Part shown: one piece after another, positions 34,086 to 42,429 of the stretch | How positions within the stretch are numbered: the stretch's first letter is position 1 | Layout: each line of letters begins with the position of its first letter | Assembly (NCBI RefSeq): GCF_000337735.1 | Contig: NZ_AOHX01000029.1 | Span: 1 to 51,657, forward strand | Reading direction: 5' to 3' | From: Natronorubrum sulfidifaciens JCM 14089 | GTDB taxonomy: Archaea; Halobacteriota; Halobacteria; Halobacteriales; Natrialbaceae | DNA length: 51,657 nt | The notes under the pieces: model-generated | What the model was told of the DNA's origin: nothing | What the model saw: the letters and a program-made list of their open reading frames with translations, nothing else | Database searches by the model: none | Made by a program: the position numbers and the translations under genes

Positions 34086-34289
34086 ATACACCCAGTTACC
34101 GCCAGCGGGGTCAAAAGGGTAGTGTTTCGTCGCCGCCGGAATACGTCGGATATCCCGGTTTTTACGCCTGAATCTCCAACTTACGTGAGTGAATGCCACG
34201 CAACTGTCCCCGATGATCGATGACGCGAGTCACACCCAGCGAACACGGGCGTAACAGACATACACTCTCGAGACTTGGTACTGATACGC

Positions 34290-35045
34290 ATGGATCTTCG
34301 AATACAGGGTCCCGGCCCCACGACGCCGTTTCTCAGCGCTCGAGACCTCTTTGAGACCGAACACGAACTGTCGTTGCCCGTCTACGTCCAGTTTCGAGAC
34401 GATCCGGACGAGCGGACCTGGGCCGGCCACTACGACGACCGGCACGTGTTGAATATGTCGAGACAGGCAGCCTCGAGTGCGATGGCCCGTGAACTCGTTC
34501 TCCACGAGCTTGCCCACATGGCCAGACACGAACAGGAACATCCCTCACACATTCAGTCGACCGAAGAAGTCCTCTATCTCGCACTGGCTGGCAAACGCGT
34601 CGAACGGCGCAAGCTCTCTCACTGCTACCAGATCGCAAATCATATGAAAGACATCTACGCCGACGACATCACGCTCGCCGTCGGCCCGGGTCAGAAACTC
34701 CTCTCCTTTCTCGAGTCCAGCCTCGCGATGGCACTCGCCGATCGGCCCGACCCCCCCTCTCGACCGGGCCTCGAGCGCCTCTCTGCGAGCGCAGACCCAG
34801 ATATTACGGCAGTGAACGCGGCGTTCGCGCTGGCGTTGGCCGAGCGTCACGACCTTGTCGACGACGACCACCGGCTGTACGACCTCGCGCACGTAGCCGC
34901 GATGGACGCCCCTCACGTGGATTTTGCGGGCTTCAAACAGCGATTCCGAGAACTCGCACGCGATCCTGACGCCAGTCTGTACCGCCAACTGCTGGTCGAT
35001 GCGACTCGCGCGTACGTCGGTGGTGAGGGGCTGGCTGCGGAGTGA
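34290..35045 (+). CDS. DUF5781-like protein with HExxH motif
   Basis: 251 residues, soluble. LVLHELAHMARHEQEHPSH near residues 70-88 is a zincin HExxH with a further histidine-glutamate pair, and the following helix carries NHMKDIYADDITLAV. The segment DDPDERTWAGHYDDRHVLNM precedes it, as in SprT-like or minigluzincin proteins. I recall the haloarchaeal family as DUF5781; peptidase activity is inferred from the motif only. The C-terminal half (FALALAERHDLVDDDHRLYDLA) is helical with no further signature. The ATG at 34290 is preceded by an in-frame TTG that was not used. It is divergent from fusA and is often its neighbour in haloarchaea, as far as I recall. Confidence 0.72.
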   Translation: MDLRIQGPGPTTPFLSARDLFETEHELSLPVYVQFRDDPDERTWAGHYDDRHVLNMSRQAASSAMARELVLHELAHMARHEQEHPSHIQSTEEVLYLALAGKRVERRKLSHCYQIANHMKDIYADDITLAVGPGQKLLSFLESSLAMALADRPDPPSRPGLERLSASADPDITAVNAAFALALAERHDLVDDDHRLYDLAHVAAMDAPHVDFAGFKQRFRELARDPDASLYRQLLVDATRAYVGGEGLAAE

Positions 35046-35153
35046 CGGGACGGCAGCGTTCGACCACCGACTACGTGCCATCAGACCCGGTCACAGACTC
35101 GCTTCGGCCCGAACACTTAATGTTTGATGGATCCATGTCTGAAACATATATTG

Positions 35154-35879
35154 ATGCTTTCGCGCAATGATCTGGAGGGCGAGTCGAACGAGGAGCGGTT
35201 CTCCGACGGACTCACCCAACTGAAGCGACAGGGTGCCAGTGTCCTCGTCGTCGGCTCCGTCCAACCAGCTCAGCGTCGAAACCTCTGTCGTCGATTACTT
35301 GGGCGGACGACAGTCACACCACGTCGGCGTGTCCTGGTCTCGACGACCGGACAGAGCCATGATGTCTCCGAGCTACTCGGCAGCGACTCCTGTACCGAAA
35401 CAGCACATACGCTCGTTCGCTACGCGACACAGGCTCGTGGCGCTGTCGCGAGTGATGGCGACTCGAGCACTATGGAACCGATCGCGCCCTCGATCGATGA
35501 CTCGCCGGTTACGACCACCACACTCTCCGAGCTTGGAATCGCCATCTCGAGTGCGATCGAAACGTTCGAACTCGAGTCGAACGGGCTTGCACCCGCAGAA
35601 CTCCGTGTCGGCGTCGAATCGCTGGTTCCCTTGCTCGATGAGTACGGCACCGAACGGGTCTTCAAATTCCTCCACCTGACCAACGGCCGGGTTCGGACTG
35701 CCGACGGGATGGTCCACTACCATCTCCCTATGGACCGTGATTCGGATACCGCATCGGTACTGGCACCGCTGTTCGACATCATCATCGAGCTTCGAGAGCA
35801 ACACGGCGTCCCACAGGAACGCTGGTCGATCGACGATGGCGAGTTACACTCTGGTTGGGTTTCGGTCAGCCAGTCGTAG
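35154..35879 (+). CDS. DUF7504-like protein (RecA/KaiC-like, no Walker A)
   Basis: 241 residues. The N-terminal FSDGLTQLKRQGASVLVVGS with VQPAQRRNLCRRLLG is the pattern I recall for the haloarchaeal DUF7504 family, distantly like RecA/KaiC-type domains; the usual GKT/S of a P-loop is absent, so ATP hydrolysis is doubtful. A serine/threonine-rich linker follows, then a conserved end LRVGVESLVPLLDEYGTERV and HLTNGRVRTADGMVHYHLP. The start is uncertain: CTTAAT at 35116-35121 favours the ATG at 35154, while an ATG at 35127 is in frame. The gene ends 69 bases before the first CHAT gene on the same strand, probably one operon, and is the first gene of the accessory cassette. Confidence 0.68.
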   Translation: MLSRNDLEGESNEERFSDGLTQLKRQGASVLVVGSVQPAQRRNLCRRLLGRTTVTPRRRVLVSTTGQSHDVSELLGSDSCTETAHTLVRYATQARGAVASDGDSSTMEPIAPSIDDSPVTTTTLSELGIAISSAIETFELESNGLAPAELRVGVESLVPLLDEYGTERVFKFLHLTNGRVRTADGMVHYHLPMDRDSDTASVLAPLFDIIIELREQHGVPQERWSIDDGELHSGWVSVSQS

Positions 35880-35948
35880 TCATCGATTGCAGACACGAGC
35901 GACGACCTGCGCTCTGTCCCCCGATCACACCGCTGCTCTCTCCACGCT

Positions 35949-38027
35949 ATGAACCCAACTTTCGAGCCAACGAACGACGGACTGGTGATCATCGATCCGA
36001 TCGAACGCCATCGGTATCAACTCACGACACACGAACCGGTCTCGCTCGAGTCGGTGGAGATGGATCAGGTACAGTATCCCGTGGATGCTGCCGTTAGAAC
36101 GACGACGACGATGCTCACACTGCCGACGAGCAACACCGTCTACGTCCGTGACCGCGACGGATCGATGGTTGCAGAAGTCCGACCGACAGAGCAAGTGTCA
36201 CTGTCGCGCGATCAGTATCTCCTCGACCTGTCCGGCCCGTTGAAGGTGTATGCGCATCTCGAAAGTTCGATCCAGATTTACTCAGACACCGACCGAACGT
36301 ACATCGCTCTCGATGACGCAACAGACGTCCGTCTCGGTGCCCGCTCCTATCACCGGCGTCCAGCAGGAACGGTGACGACGACCGCGGACCCGACGGATAT
36401 GATGCGGGCGATTTCGGCGTTCGGTTCGGCGCTGAAGACGACAACGCCTGAACGGTCGTACCCGACGCTCCGTGGACACCCGCCGAAAATAGAACTCGGA
36501 GACAAGTTACACGTTCCGCCGAGATTTGCAACTCCGGAGACCGGCGTCCGGATCGAGATTCCGAAAACAACCCGTCATGTGTTCGTCGTTGCCCCGCTTG
36601 CGTACTACCTCGGGGCGGAGGTCGTTCCCGGACCCACACCGAAACTCGTCACTGAGCGTGGCTTTACCTATGCTCTCGGTGACGAACCCGATTTCGCAGC
36701 GACTGTCGAACGAGTACTCAAACACGTCTTCTTTCTCGACTGTATCGTCCGCACCGAGGGAACGACTCCACTGCCCCTCCACGAACGAGATGCGATCGAA
36801 CCGGATCTCACGTTCGATATCGAGCGTGTGTACGATCAGTCCCTGTCCGCGCAGCTCGAAACGTATCTCACCGACGTCCCGTTCGAGACCGTCACCCGAC
36901 ACCTCCCCGAGTGGTCGCTCGAGACGCGGCTCCAGCCGGTGCCGGAACGCGTCGAGTTTCTCCCGTTCGTTGCCAACAGCCTCTCGAGCGTTCGTGTTCA
37001 AGACGGGACACAGCCACAAACGGAAACACAGCAAACGGTCTCGACACAGGCGATCGAGGCCTTCGTCCGAGGGGATCTCACTCGGAGTAAGCGTTCAGTC
37101 CGCAGTTCCGAACTGGCGTCGAGTTCGGACGAAACCACGTCAGTACCAACGGTCGAACAACGCTGGAACAGCAGCGGGACAACACAGATTACGAGCAACG
37201 CTCCGCTGTCAGCGTTTCACAACAGTATCGGCCGGCAACCAAAGGCGGACCCGATCGAAATCGAGGTCGTCTGTAACGACGCCACAATGCGTGCCGAACT
37301 CGAGACGGTAGACGGCGTCTACGGAACTCGCGAGGAACTCCCGTTCGACGTGACGGTCCATTACGAACTCTCAGCAGCCGAACTCGAGGCCGTCCTCGAG
37401 ACCGACACTGATTTCCTCCACTTCATTGGCCATATCGATGACGGCGGAATGCGATGTTCGGATGGCACGGTAGATGCATCGTTGCTCGAGACGTCCGGTG
37501 CGAAAGCGTTCCTATTGAACGGCTGCCAATCACACGATCAAGGACTCCAACTCATCGAAGCGGGCAGTATTGGTGGTATCGTAACGCACGACGATGTCGT
37601 CAACAGTGGGGCAATACGTGTCGGGAACACGATCGCACGATTGTTGAACCGAGGCTATCCGCTGTACGCGGCGGTGGAGATTGCCCGAAAGAAGAGCGTG
37701 GTTGGTCAACAATACCATATTGTCGGCGATGGAATGATCGCGATTGCACAACCAAAAAAAGGATTCCCCAATATCTGTTTTGTTTCTAGTGACAAGCACT
37801 GTCTGAATCTCCAAATGGAGTCATACATAACCACTGAAATTGGGATTGGTGCAGTGTTCACCCCCCAGCTCGAGGTAGCAGAATCATATTACATAACGCC
37901 AACAAAGACTAACAAGCTCACCACAACAAAGCATCAACTACAGAGCTTTATTGGCTTAGATACGTTTCCGATAATCCTTGACGATCGTGTGGTTTGGAGC
38001 AACGAGGTCGCTATCGATAAACTCTAG
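35949..38027 (+). CDS. CHAT-domain (caspase-like) protein 1
   Basis: 692 residues, no signal peptide or membrane segment. The C-terminal third has the CHAT peptidase layout: a strand ending TDFLHFIGHIDDGG with candidate catalytic H495 (or H491), then AKAFLLNGCQSHDQGLQLIE with candidate nucleophile C526, then GSIGGIVTHDDVV and a helix NTIARLLNRGYPLYAAVEIA. The N-terminal 400 residues form a conserved domain not recognised, starting LVIIDPIERHRYQL and including a hydrophobic VFVVAPLAYYLGAEVVPG. A 22-residue stretch F158-P179 is identical in the paralogue at 39091. Residues about 340-410 are a low-complexity linker, a possible processing site. Target is unknown; the DUF7503-like peptide beside it is a candidate partner. 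Confidence 0.78.
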   Translation: MNPTFEPTNDGLVIIDPIERHRYQLTTHEPVSLESVEMDQVQYPVDAAVRTTTTMLTLPTSNTVYVRDRDGSMVAEVRPTEQVSLSRDQYLLDLSGPLKVYAHLESSIQIYSDTDRTYIALDDATDVRLGARSYHRRPAGTVTTTADPTDMMRAISAFGSALKTTTPERSYPTLRGHPPKIELGDKLHVPPRFATPETGVRIEIPKTTRHVFVVAPLAYYLGAEVVPGPTPKLVTERGFTYALGDEPDFAATVERVLKHVFFLDCIVRTEGTTPLPLHERDAIEPDLTFDIERVYDQSLSAQLETYLTDVPFETVTRHLPEWSLETRLQPVPERVEFLPFVANSLSSVRVQDGTQPQTETQQTVSTQAIEAFVRGDLTRSKRSVRSSELASSSDETTSVPTVEQRWNSSGTTQITSNAPLSAFHNSIGRQPKADPIEIEVVCNDATMRAELETVDGVYGTREELPFDVTVHYELSAAELEAVLETDTDFLHFIGHIDDGGMRCSDGTVDASLLETSGAKAFLLNGCQSHDQGLQLIEAGSIGGIVTHDDVVNSGAIRVGNTIARLLNRGYPLYAAVEIARKKSVVGQQYHIVGDGMIAIAQPKKGFPNICFVSSDKHCLNLQMESYITTEIGIGAVFTPQLEVAESYYITPTKTNKLTTTKHQLQSFIGLDTFPIILDDRVVWSNEVAIDKL

Positions 38028-38030
38028 CTG

Positions 38031-38156
38031 TTACGGTCCCAAGAAGCCAGTGTTGTTTGCTGCAACAGTTCCTGCCTGAGATAGCACCAGCAGGATCGTA
38101 AACAGCGCGCCGATCATTCGTGGGTGATTCTTGAGGTACTGGGTTAGGTCATCCAT
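38031..38156 (-). CDS. DUF7503-like 41-residue membrane peptide
   Basis: 41 residues, too short for routine gene finding. It begins MDDLTQYLKNHPRMIGALFT and continues as a hydrophobic helix ILLVLSQAGTVAANNTGFLGP. The pattern (charged head, N-H-P-R-M-I-G, helix, S-Q-A-G-T, small tail ending GP) matches what I recall as the haloarchaeal DUF7503 family, whose members often lie near DUF7504 and CHAT genes. It could be a signal peptide-like pro-peptide, a membrane anchor or a pore-forming peptide. The stop is three bases from the convergent CHAT stop; the promoter lies in the AT-rich region 38160-38215. Function unknown. Confidence 0.72.
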   Translation of the reverse strand: MDDLTQYLKNHPRMIGALFTILLVLSQAGTVAANNTGFLGP

Positions 38157-38322
38157 GGTACATTGAATACATACTGTCGCGATAATATAAATTTATTTTA
38201 ATATACCATATAAATAGATAGTAGCGTTATGTGTGTAAGAAGTTGTTTGAAACGTAGAGAAGCCACTACCTCCCCGTGAACAGGTGATAGAGGCCCTCGA
38301 ACGTATATTTTGTCCCGACCCA

Positions 38323-38892
38323 CTACTCGTCGAGCAACTGTCGGAGTGACTGATCGAACTCATCAACCGAGAGTTCGTCACGGATCTCGGCTGCTCGTTT
38401 CCGGGACTCATAGAGGTTGCAGACGATCGATTGATACCGATCGGCGGCATCGATATCGGACTGAAGTTCACTCTCAAGGAGTGCGCGCTCGGTCGAGAGC
38501 CTGAAAAATTCGTTCATTGCCTCCTCGTAGGCACCCTGCAAGAGCAGCCGTTCGATCGTCACGCACAATCTCTCGTCCGAGTGCGGTCCGACGAGGAGTT
38601 CGTTAGCACCACGATCAACAGGGTCGTCGGTGGGTACGTCCTCTGAAAGGACGAGAATCTGCGTCTCCGGAGCGCTCTGTTGAAACGCATCGAGTACACC
38701 GCGCGCGTCGGGCGTCTCGAGTCCCCAGTCGAGAACGAGCAGATCGTACCCAGCACCGATCTGCTCGAGAATAGATTGGTCAAAATCGGCCCTGTGAACA
38801 TCGATAGCGACTCGAGACCGGCTAGTCTCCATCTCAGTCAAAGACACCGTGGGATGGACGACGAAGAGTTGGAATGGAGAGTCCTGCAACAC
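38323..38892 (-). CDS. HalX-domain protein with degenerate receiver
   Basis: 189 residues, GTG start. The first 110 residues follow a response-regulator fold: LFVVHPT strand, GYDLLVLDWGLETPDARGVL with the aspartate position kept, QILVLSEDVPTDD, and ELLVGPHSDERL. The acidic pair after strand 1 is replaced by HP and the strand-5 lysine is missing, so canonical phosphorylation is doubtful. The C-terminal YEEAMNEFFRLSTERALLES followed by a helical stretch fits the haloarchaeal HalX domain. It stands between the two CHAT genes on the opposite strand. It may sense or regulate the cassette. A longer open frame on the plus strand here is a shadow of this gene. Confidence 0.75.
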   Translation of the reverse strand: MLQDSPFQLFVVHPTVSLTEMETSRSRVAIDVHRADFDQSILEQIGAGYDLLVLDWGLETPDARGVLDAFQQSAPETQILVLSEDVPTDDPVDRGANELLVGPHSDERLCVTIERLLLQGAYEEAMNEFFRLSTERALLESELQSDIDAADRYQSIVCNLYESRKRAAEIRDELSVDEFDQSLRQLLDE

Positions 38893-39090
38893 AGCTCGTA
38901 CTACTATCCTCTGGTAGATACTATTAAATGTGGCCGGGAGCGGTCAGAACATTACAACGCATACACATATATCGTGGGGCAGACGAACGACGTTCCCGAT
39001 CGGCCACAACGTATATTTTTCTCTATACAGAAATATTTTATAAGACCGAGCGGCGACAACCACGGATATTTTATTATCACACTTTATTTA

Positions 39091-41076
39091 ATGAAACCAA
39101 AATTCAAGTCGACTTCAAGCGGATTACTGATTGTTGATCCGATCGAGCGCAAGCAGTACCGATTCAAAACCGATACACCAGTCACACCGACGCCAGTTGT
39201 TCCCGATCAACTACCGTACCCGATGGACACAACTGTGGAGATTCAGACTGACGGTTTCAGGGTATTAAGTGACAATAGTATATGTATTCGGAACTCGAAC
39301 GGAACCCTCATCACCGAACTCCAGGCAGACGAGAAGGTGAACCTTCCAAAATCAGAGTATATTCTTGACTTCTCTGGACCACTAAAAGTGTATGTCGTCG
39401 TCGAAAGTACAGTCCATGTCCACGAAGGCATTGGGGAGGCACGGATTTCGTTTGGTGAACCGACCTCAGCAGTGATAAGTGCGCGATCGTATCACACATC
39501 ACCGGCGGCAACGATCACAACGACGACAGAACCAAACGATGTGATGCGCGCAGTCTCGATGTTCGGGTCCGCACTGAAAACGACAACGCCCGAGCGATCG
39601 TACCCGACGCTTCGTGGCCATCCTCCAGCTATCGAACTGGGTACTGATGTTGAAATCCCCGATGAGCTTTCACGACCACAGACGGGTGTTCAAATCGAAA
39701 TCCCACCAACGCTCCAGCATACGTTCGTTGTCGCACCGCTTGCGTACTATCTCGCAGCCGAGGTCGTTCCGGGATCGACGCCGCAACTCGTTACGGAGAC
39801 GGGGTACGTCCATCCACTCGAGGGAGAACACGGGTTTGAACGGACGGTCAAGCAGGTGTTCAAGCAAATCTTCTTGCTCGATTGTATCGTTCGAACGGAA
39901 GGAGAGACACCACTGCCACTGTATGAGCGGGAAGCGATCGAGCCTGTTCTCGAGTTGGACATCGAAGAGATATATGAACGACCGATAGCCGAACAGCTCG
40001 AGGCCTATCTGGCGGTTCCGTTTGAGATGATACAGGCATATCTCCCCAAATGGCAGTTTGAAGTTCATCTCGATCCATTTGCAACAGACTCTCTCGAGTT
40101 ACTGCCGTTTCTTATGGACCATCTCCCAACAATCAAAATAGATACTGCTGCAAGCAAGCCGGCTCGAACAGCTTCGACGACGTCTGTTTCAGTATCCCCG
40201 CTACTCCGGCAGTCCTGGGAAGATGGACGAACTGAGATAACAGGGACAGGAATGCTATCAGCGTTCCAAAATAATATCTCCCAGTCGCCGCGAGACGGAC
40301 CACTTGAGATCGAAGTGATCTGTAACGACTCGGAAATGAGTAAAGAACTAGTATCGGTCCATTGTGCATACCGGAATCGGAATGATTTGCCGCTTGATGT
40401 TACTGTTCATTACGACCTTACGACGGATGAACTCGAGAAGGTCTTTTCTCGAGAAAGCGACTTCGTTCATTATATCGGCCATATCGATACCGACGGGTTT
40501 CGGTGTTCGGATGGTACGATCAGCGCAGCACAGATCGAAACGGTTGGCACAAAAGCGTTCATTCTGAACGCGTGTCGATCTTATGAACAGGGGTTACATC
40601 TCATTGAAGCAGGAGCGATTGGCGGGATTGTCACATTCCGTGAGATAGAAAACAGTGTCGCAGTCAATGCAGGACGTACAATTGCCCGTCTCTTGAATTT
40701 TGGACTGCCACTCTACGGGGCATTACACATCCTCCAAAAGATCGGAGATGGTGAGCAACAGTACCATATCGTTGGTGATGGGTCGCTAACAGTCGTTCAG
40801 ACAAGCCAAGGATCGCCGATAGCAGGTACAATCACTCAGGCAGAGGACGGAAACGACATGATTGTTGATTCATATCTATCACCATCCAAAGATCGGGGTA
40901 GTGTGTATAACTTGACTACAAATATGGCTGAATCATATCGCCTAGTGTTTGGTAAAGTGAGTTTACAGTCAGAGTCAACAGCCGACCTCGTGGAACTCCT
41001 CAATACGGAGCCGTTCCCCGTGTTATTCGACGGAGAACTCCGCTGGAGCACCGACATCAAAACGCACGAGCTGTAG
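39091..41076 (+). CDS. CHAT-domain (caspase-like) protein 2
   Basis: 661 residues, a full-length paralogue of the protein at 35949. The candidate dyad is H464 in SDFVHYIGHIDTDG and C495 in KAFILNACRSYEQGLHLIE, with the same 31-residue spacing as in copy 1. N-terminal LLIVDPIERKQYRFKT, HTFVVAPLAYYLAAEVVPG and the identical F158-P179 block align throughout. The gene is visibly more AT-rich than its neighbours (many AAA, ATT, TAT codons), suggesting recent import or weaker codon adaptation. The ATG at 39091 is preceded by a very AT-rich promoter. The upstream open frame to 38680 is antisense to the HalX gene and rejected. It converges on rps7. Confidence 0.78.
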   Translation: MKPKFKSTSSGLLIVDPIERKQYRFKTDTPVTPTPVVPDQLPYPMDTTVEIQTDGFRVLSDNSICIRNSNGTLITELQADEKVNLPKSEYILDFSGPLKVYVVVESTVHVHEGIGEARISFGEPTSAVISARSYHTSPAATITTTTEPNDVMRAVSMFGSALKTTTPERSYPTLRGHPPAIELGTDVEIPDELSRPQTGVQIEIPPTLQHTFVVAPLAYYLAAEVVPGSTPQLVTETGYVHPLEGEHGFERTVKQVFKQIFLLDCIVRTEGETPLPLYEREAIEPVLELDIEEIYERPIAEQLEAYLAVPFEMIQAYLPKWQFEVHLDPFATDSLELLPFLMDHLPTIKIDTAASKPARTASTTSVSVSPLLRQSWEDGRTEITGTGMLSAFQNNISQSPRDGPLEIEVICNDSEMSKELVSVHCAYRNRNDLPLDVTVHYDLTTDELEKVFSRESDFVHYIGHIDTDGFRCSDGTISAAQIETVGTKAFILNACRSYEQGLHLIEAGAIGGIVTFREIENSVAVNAGRTIARLLNFGLPLYGALHILQKIGDGEQQYHIVGDGSLTVVQTSQGSPIAGTITQAEDGNDMIVDSYLSPSKDRGSVYNLTTNMAESYRLVFGKVSLQSESTADLVELLNTEPFPVLFDGELRWSTDIKTHEL

Positions 41077-41116
41077 GCCCACTGCTCGAGAGGCCGGCAC
41101 TGCCGCTCTCGAGTCG

Positions 41117-41138
41117 CGAAAAACGAAAGAAAACCGGG
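41117..41138 (-). terminator. T-rich terminator of the rpo-str operon
   Basis: Read on the minus strand, the bases just after the rps7 stop are CGGTTTTCTTTCGTTTTTCG, two to three T-runs as used for archaeal transcription termination. No strong hairpin precedes it. It also separates the operon from the convergent CHAT gene, and supports the view that fusA is not part of this transcript. Confidence 0.45.
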
Positions 41139-41141
41139 AGC

Positions 41142-41750
41142 TTAGCGTGCGGCTGCCGCGACGCGCTCTTTCTCTTCTTTCTGACTGACCGCGTAGGTCT
41201 GGACGTCGTAGTTGGCCGCGCCAGTAAGCTGGCTGGCGATGGCCTCTGCGACGGGCGTCGGGGTCTTGAACGAGTCGTTGTAGACGCCTTCAGCGAGGAA
41301 CTTCAGGGCCTGGTCGACACGACGCTGTGGTGCGACGTCGACGGCCTTGGGGACCGAGATGCCACCGTATTTGAGGCGGACGGTCTCCTCGCGTGGGGCT
41401 GCGTTCTCGACGGCGGTGACGAGCACCTGAATCGGGTTCTCGTCGGTGCGCTCGTGGATGAGTTCGAACGCATCACGCACGTGGTTGAGCGTCTGCTGTT
41501 TCTTGCCCGTGTTCTCTTCGGTCTGCATCAAGCGGTTGATAAAGCGCTCGACGATCGAGATCTGGGACTTCTTGAACTGCTTGCTGGCGTGGCGACCGGC
41601 GGTGTGGGCGACCGGCGTCACCGTGATGTAGCGTTCGGTGGATGGGTCGTTGTACGCGATTTCGTCGATTTCCCACGTGCCGAACAGCTTCGCGCCGACG
41701 TCTGCGCCACCTGCGGGGGCGTCTGGGTCGGGTTGGTCTTCTGCAGCCAT
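41142..41750 (-). CDS. rps7: 30S ribosomal protein S7
   Basis: 202 residues. Binds the 3' major domain of 16S rRNA and helps build the small-subunit head. An acidic haloarchaeal N-terminal extension (MAAEDQPDPDAPAGGADV) precedes the S7 core with HASKQFKKSQISIVERFINR, TGKKQQTLNHVRDAFELIHE and RVDQALKFLAEGV, ending in a C-terminal KEEKERVAAAAR. It starts two bases after the rps12 stop, so it is the promoter-distal gene of the rpo-str transcript here. The usual next gene fusA has been displaced. Confidence 0.97.
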   Translation of the reverse strand: MAAEDQPDPDAPAGGADVGAKLFGTWEIDEIAYNDPSTERYITVTPVAHTAGRHASKQFKKSQISIVERFINRLMQTEENTGKKQQTLNHVRDAFELIHERTDENPIQVLVTAVENAAPREETVRLKYGGISVPKAVDVAPQRRVDQALKFLAEGVYNDSFKTPTPVAEAIASQLTGAANYDVQTYAVSQKEEKERVAAAAR

Positions 41751-41752
41751 GA

Positions 41753-42181
41753 TTATCGCACCGGTTTCTCTGCGTTGCCGCGAACCAGTTCTTTCAGCGC
41801 AACACCGTTGACCTTGTCAACCTTGTAGTTGACACCGGAGAGGTCACCCATCGCACGACCCTTTGCCCCACCGATACCAGCGATGGTGACTTCGTCGTGT
41901 TCGTCGATGAAGCTGATTGCGCCGTCACCGGGACAGAACGCGGTGACCTGTTTGCCGTTTTTGATCAGCTGGACTCGGACACACTTTCGGATTGCCGAGT
42001 TGGGCTGTTTTGCTTCGATGCCGACCTTCTCCAGTACAATCCCTCGAGCCTGCGGAGCACCCTCGAGTGGGTCGGACTTCTCGCGAAGTCCACGGGCGCG
42101 GCGCGCGTAGTCAGAGTCGGACCACCGCTGGTTCTGGCGGTCCTTCTTGAGCTTGCGCGCGGCATACTTGCCGTTTGCCAT
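41753..42181 (-). CDS. rps12: 30S ribosomal protein S12
   Basis: 142 residues. S12 sits at the decoding centre. Conserved archaeal features: [18 protein letters not shown] head, [20 protein letters not shown] (the universally conserved PNSAxRK), [17 protein letters not shown] and the KLKKDRQ basic tail elements. The ATG at 42181 (MANGKY) is the family start; an upstream in-frame start exists but has no support. It precedes rps7 by a 2-base gap. The 248 bases before it (42182-42429) show no gene and probably contain a promoter or processing site. Confidence 0.97.
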   Translation of the reverse strand: MANGKYAARKLKKDRQNQRWSDSDYARRARGLREKSDPLEGAPQARGIVLEKVGIEAKQPNSAIRKCVRVQLIKNGKQVTAFCPGDGAISFIDEHDEVTIAGIGGAKGRAMGDLSGVNYKVDKVNGVALKELVRGNAEKPVR

Positions 42182-42429
42182 AGTATCCATCGCTATCCGA
42201 CGAAGGCACTTAAGCATCCCTGTTTCGAGTCGCCATTACGCCACGAGAGTCCTCGAGGGACCCCGCTCGCCGAATCTGAGCGCGTTTCGTGACCCGAGTT
42301 ACGGATGGAGAACGGCCTAGCGCGTCTCGGCGGGCGCGAGGAAGCCGAACTGCTCGGCTGCCATTGCGATCGCTAAAACGTGAACGCGATCCGGAAAAGC
42401 CCCGTCGCGAGTAAATCGACCGCAGGTGA

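Noticed and set aside
32430-34223. Long plus-strand open frame opposite EF-2
   Set aside because: Antisense shadow of fusA with no recognisable domain.
35154-35879. P-loop ATPase call for the DUF7504-like protein
   Set aside because: The expected GKT/S is not present after the VLVVGS strand, so nucleotide hydrolysis cannot be claimed.
38680-39090. N-terminal extension of CHAT 2
   Set aside because: The extension is antisense to the HalX gene, and homology with CHAT 1 starts at 39091.
42319-42363. Tiny minus-strand frame of 15 codons (MAAEQFGF...)
   Set aside because: Too short and without context to call a gene; may be chance or a gene remnant.
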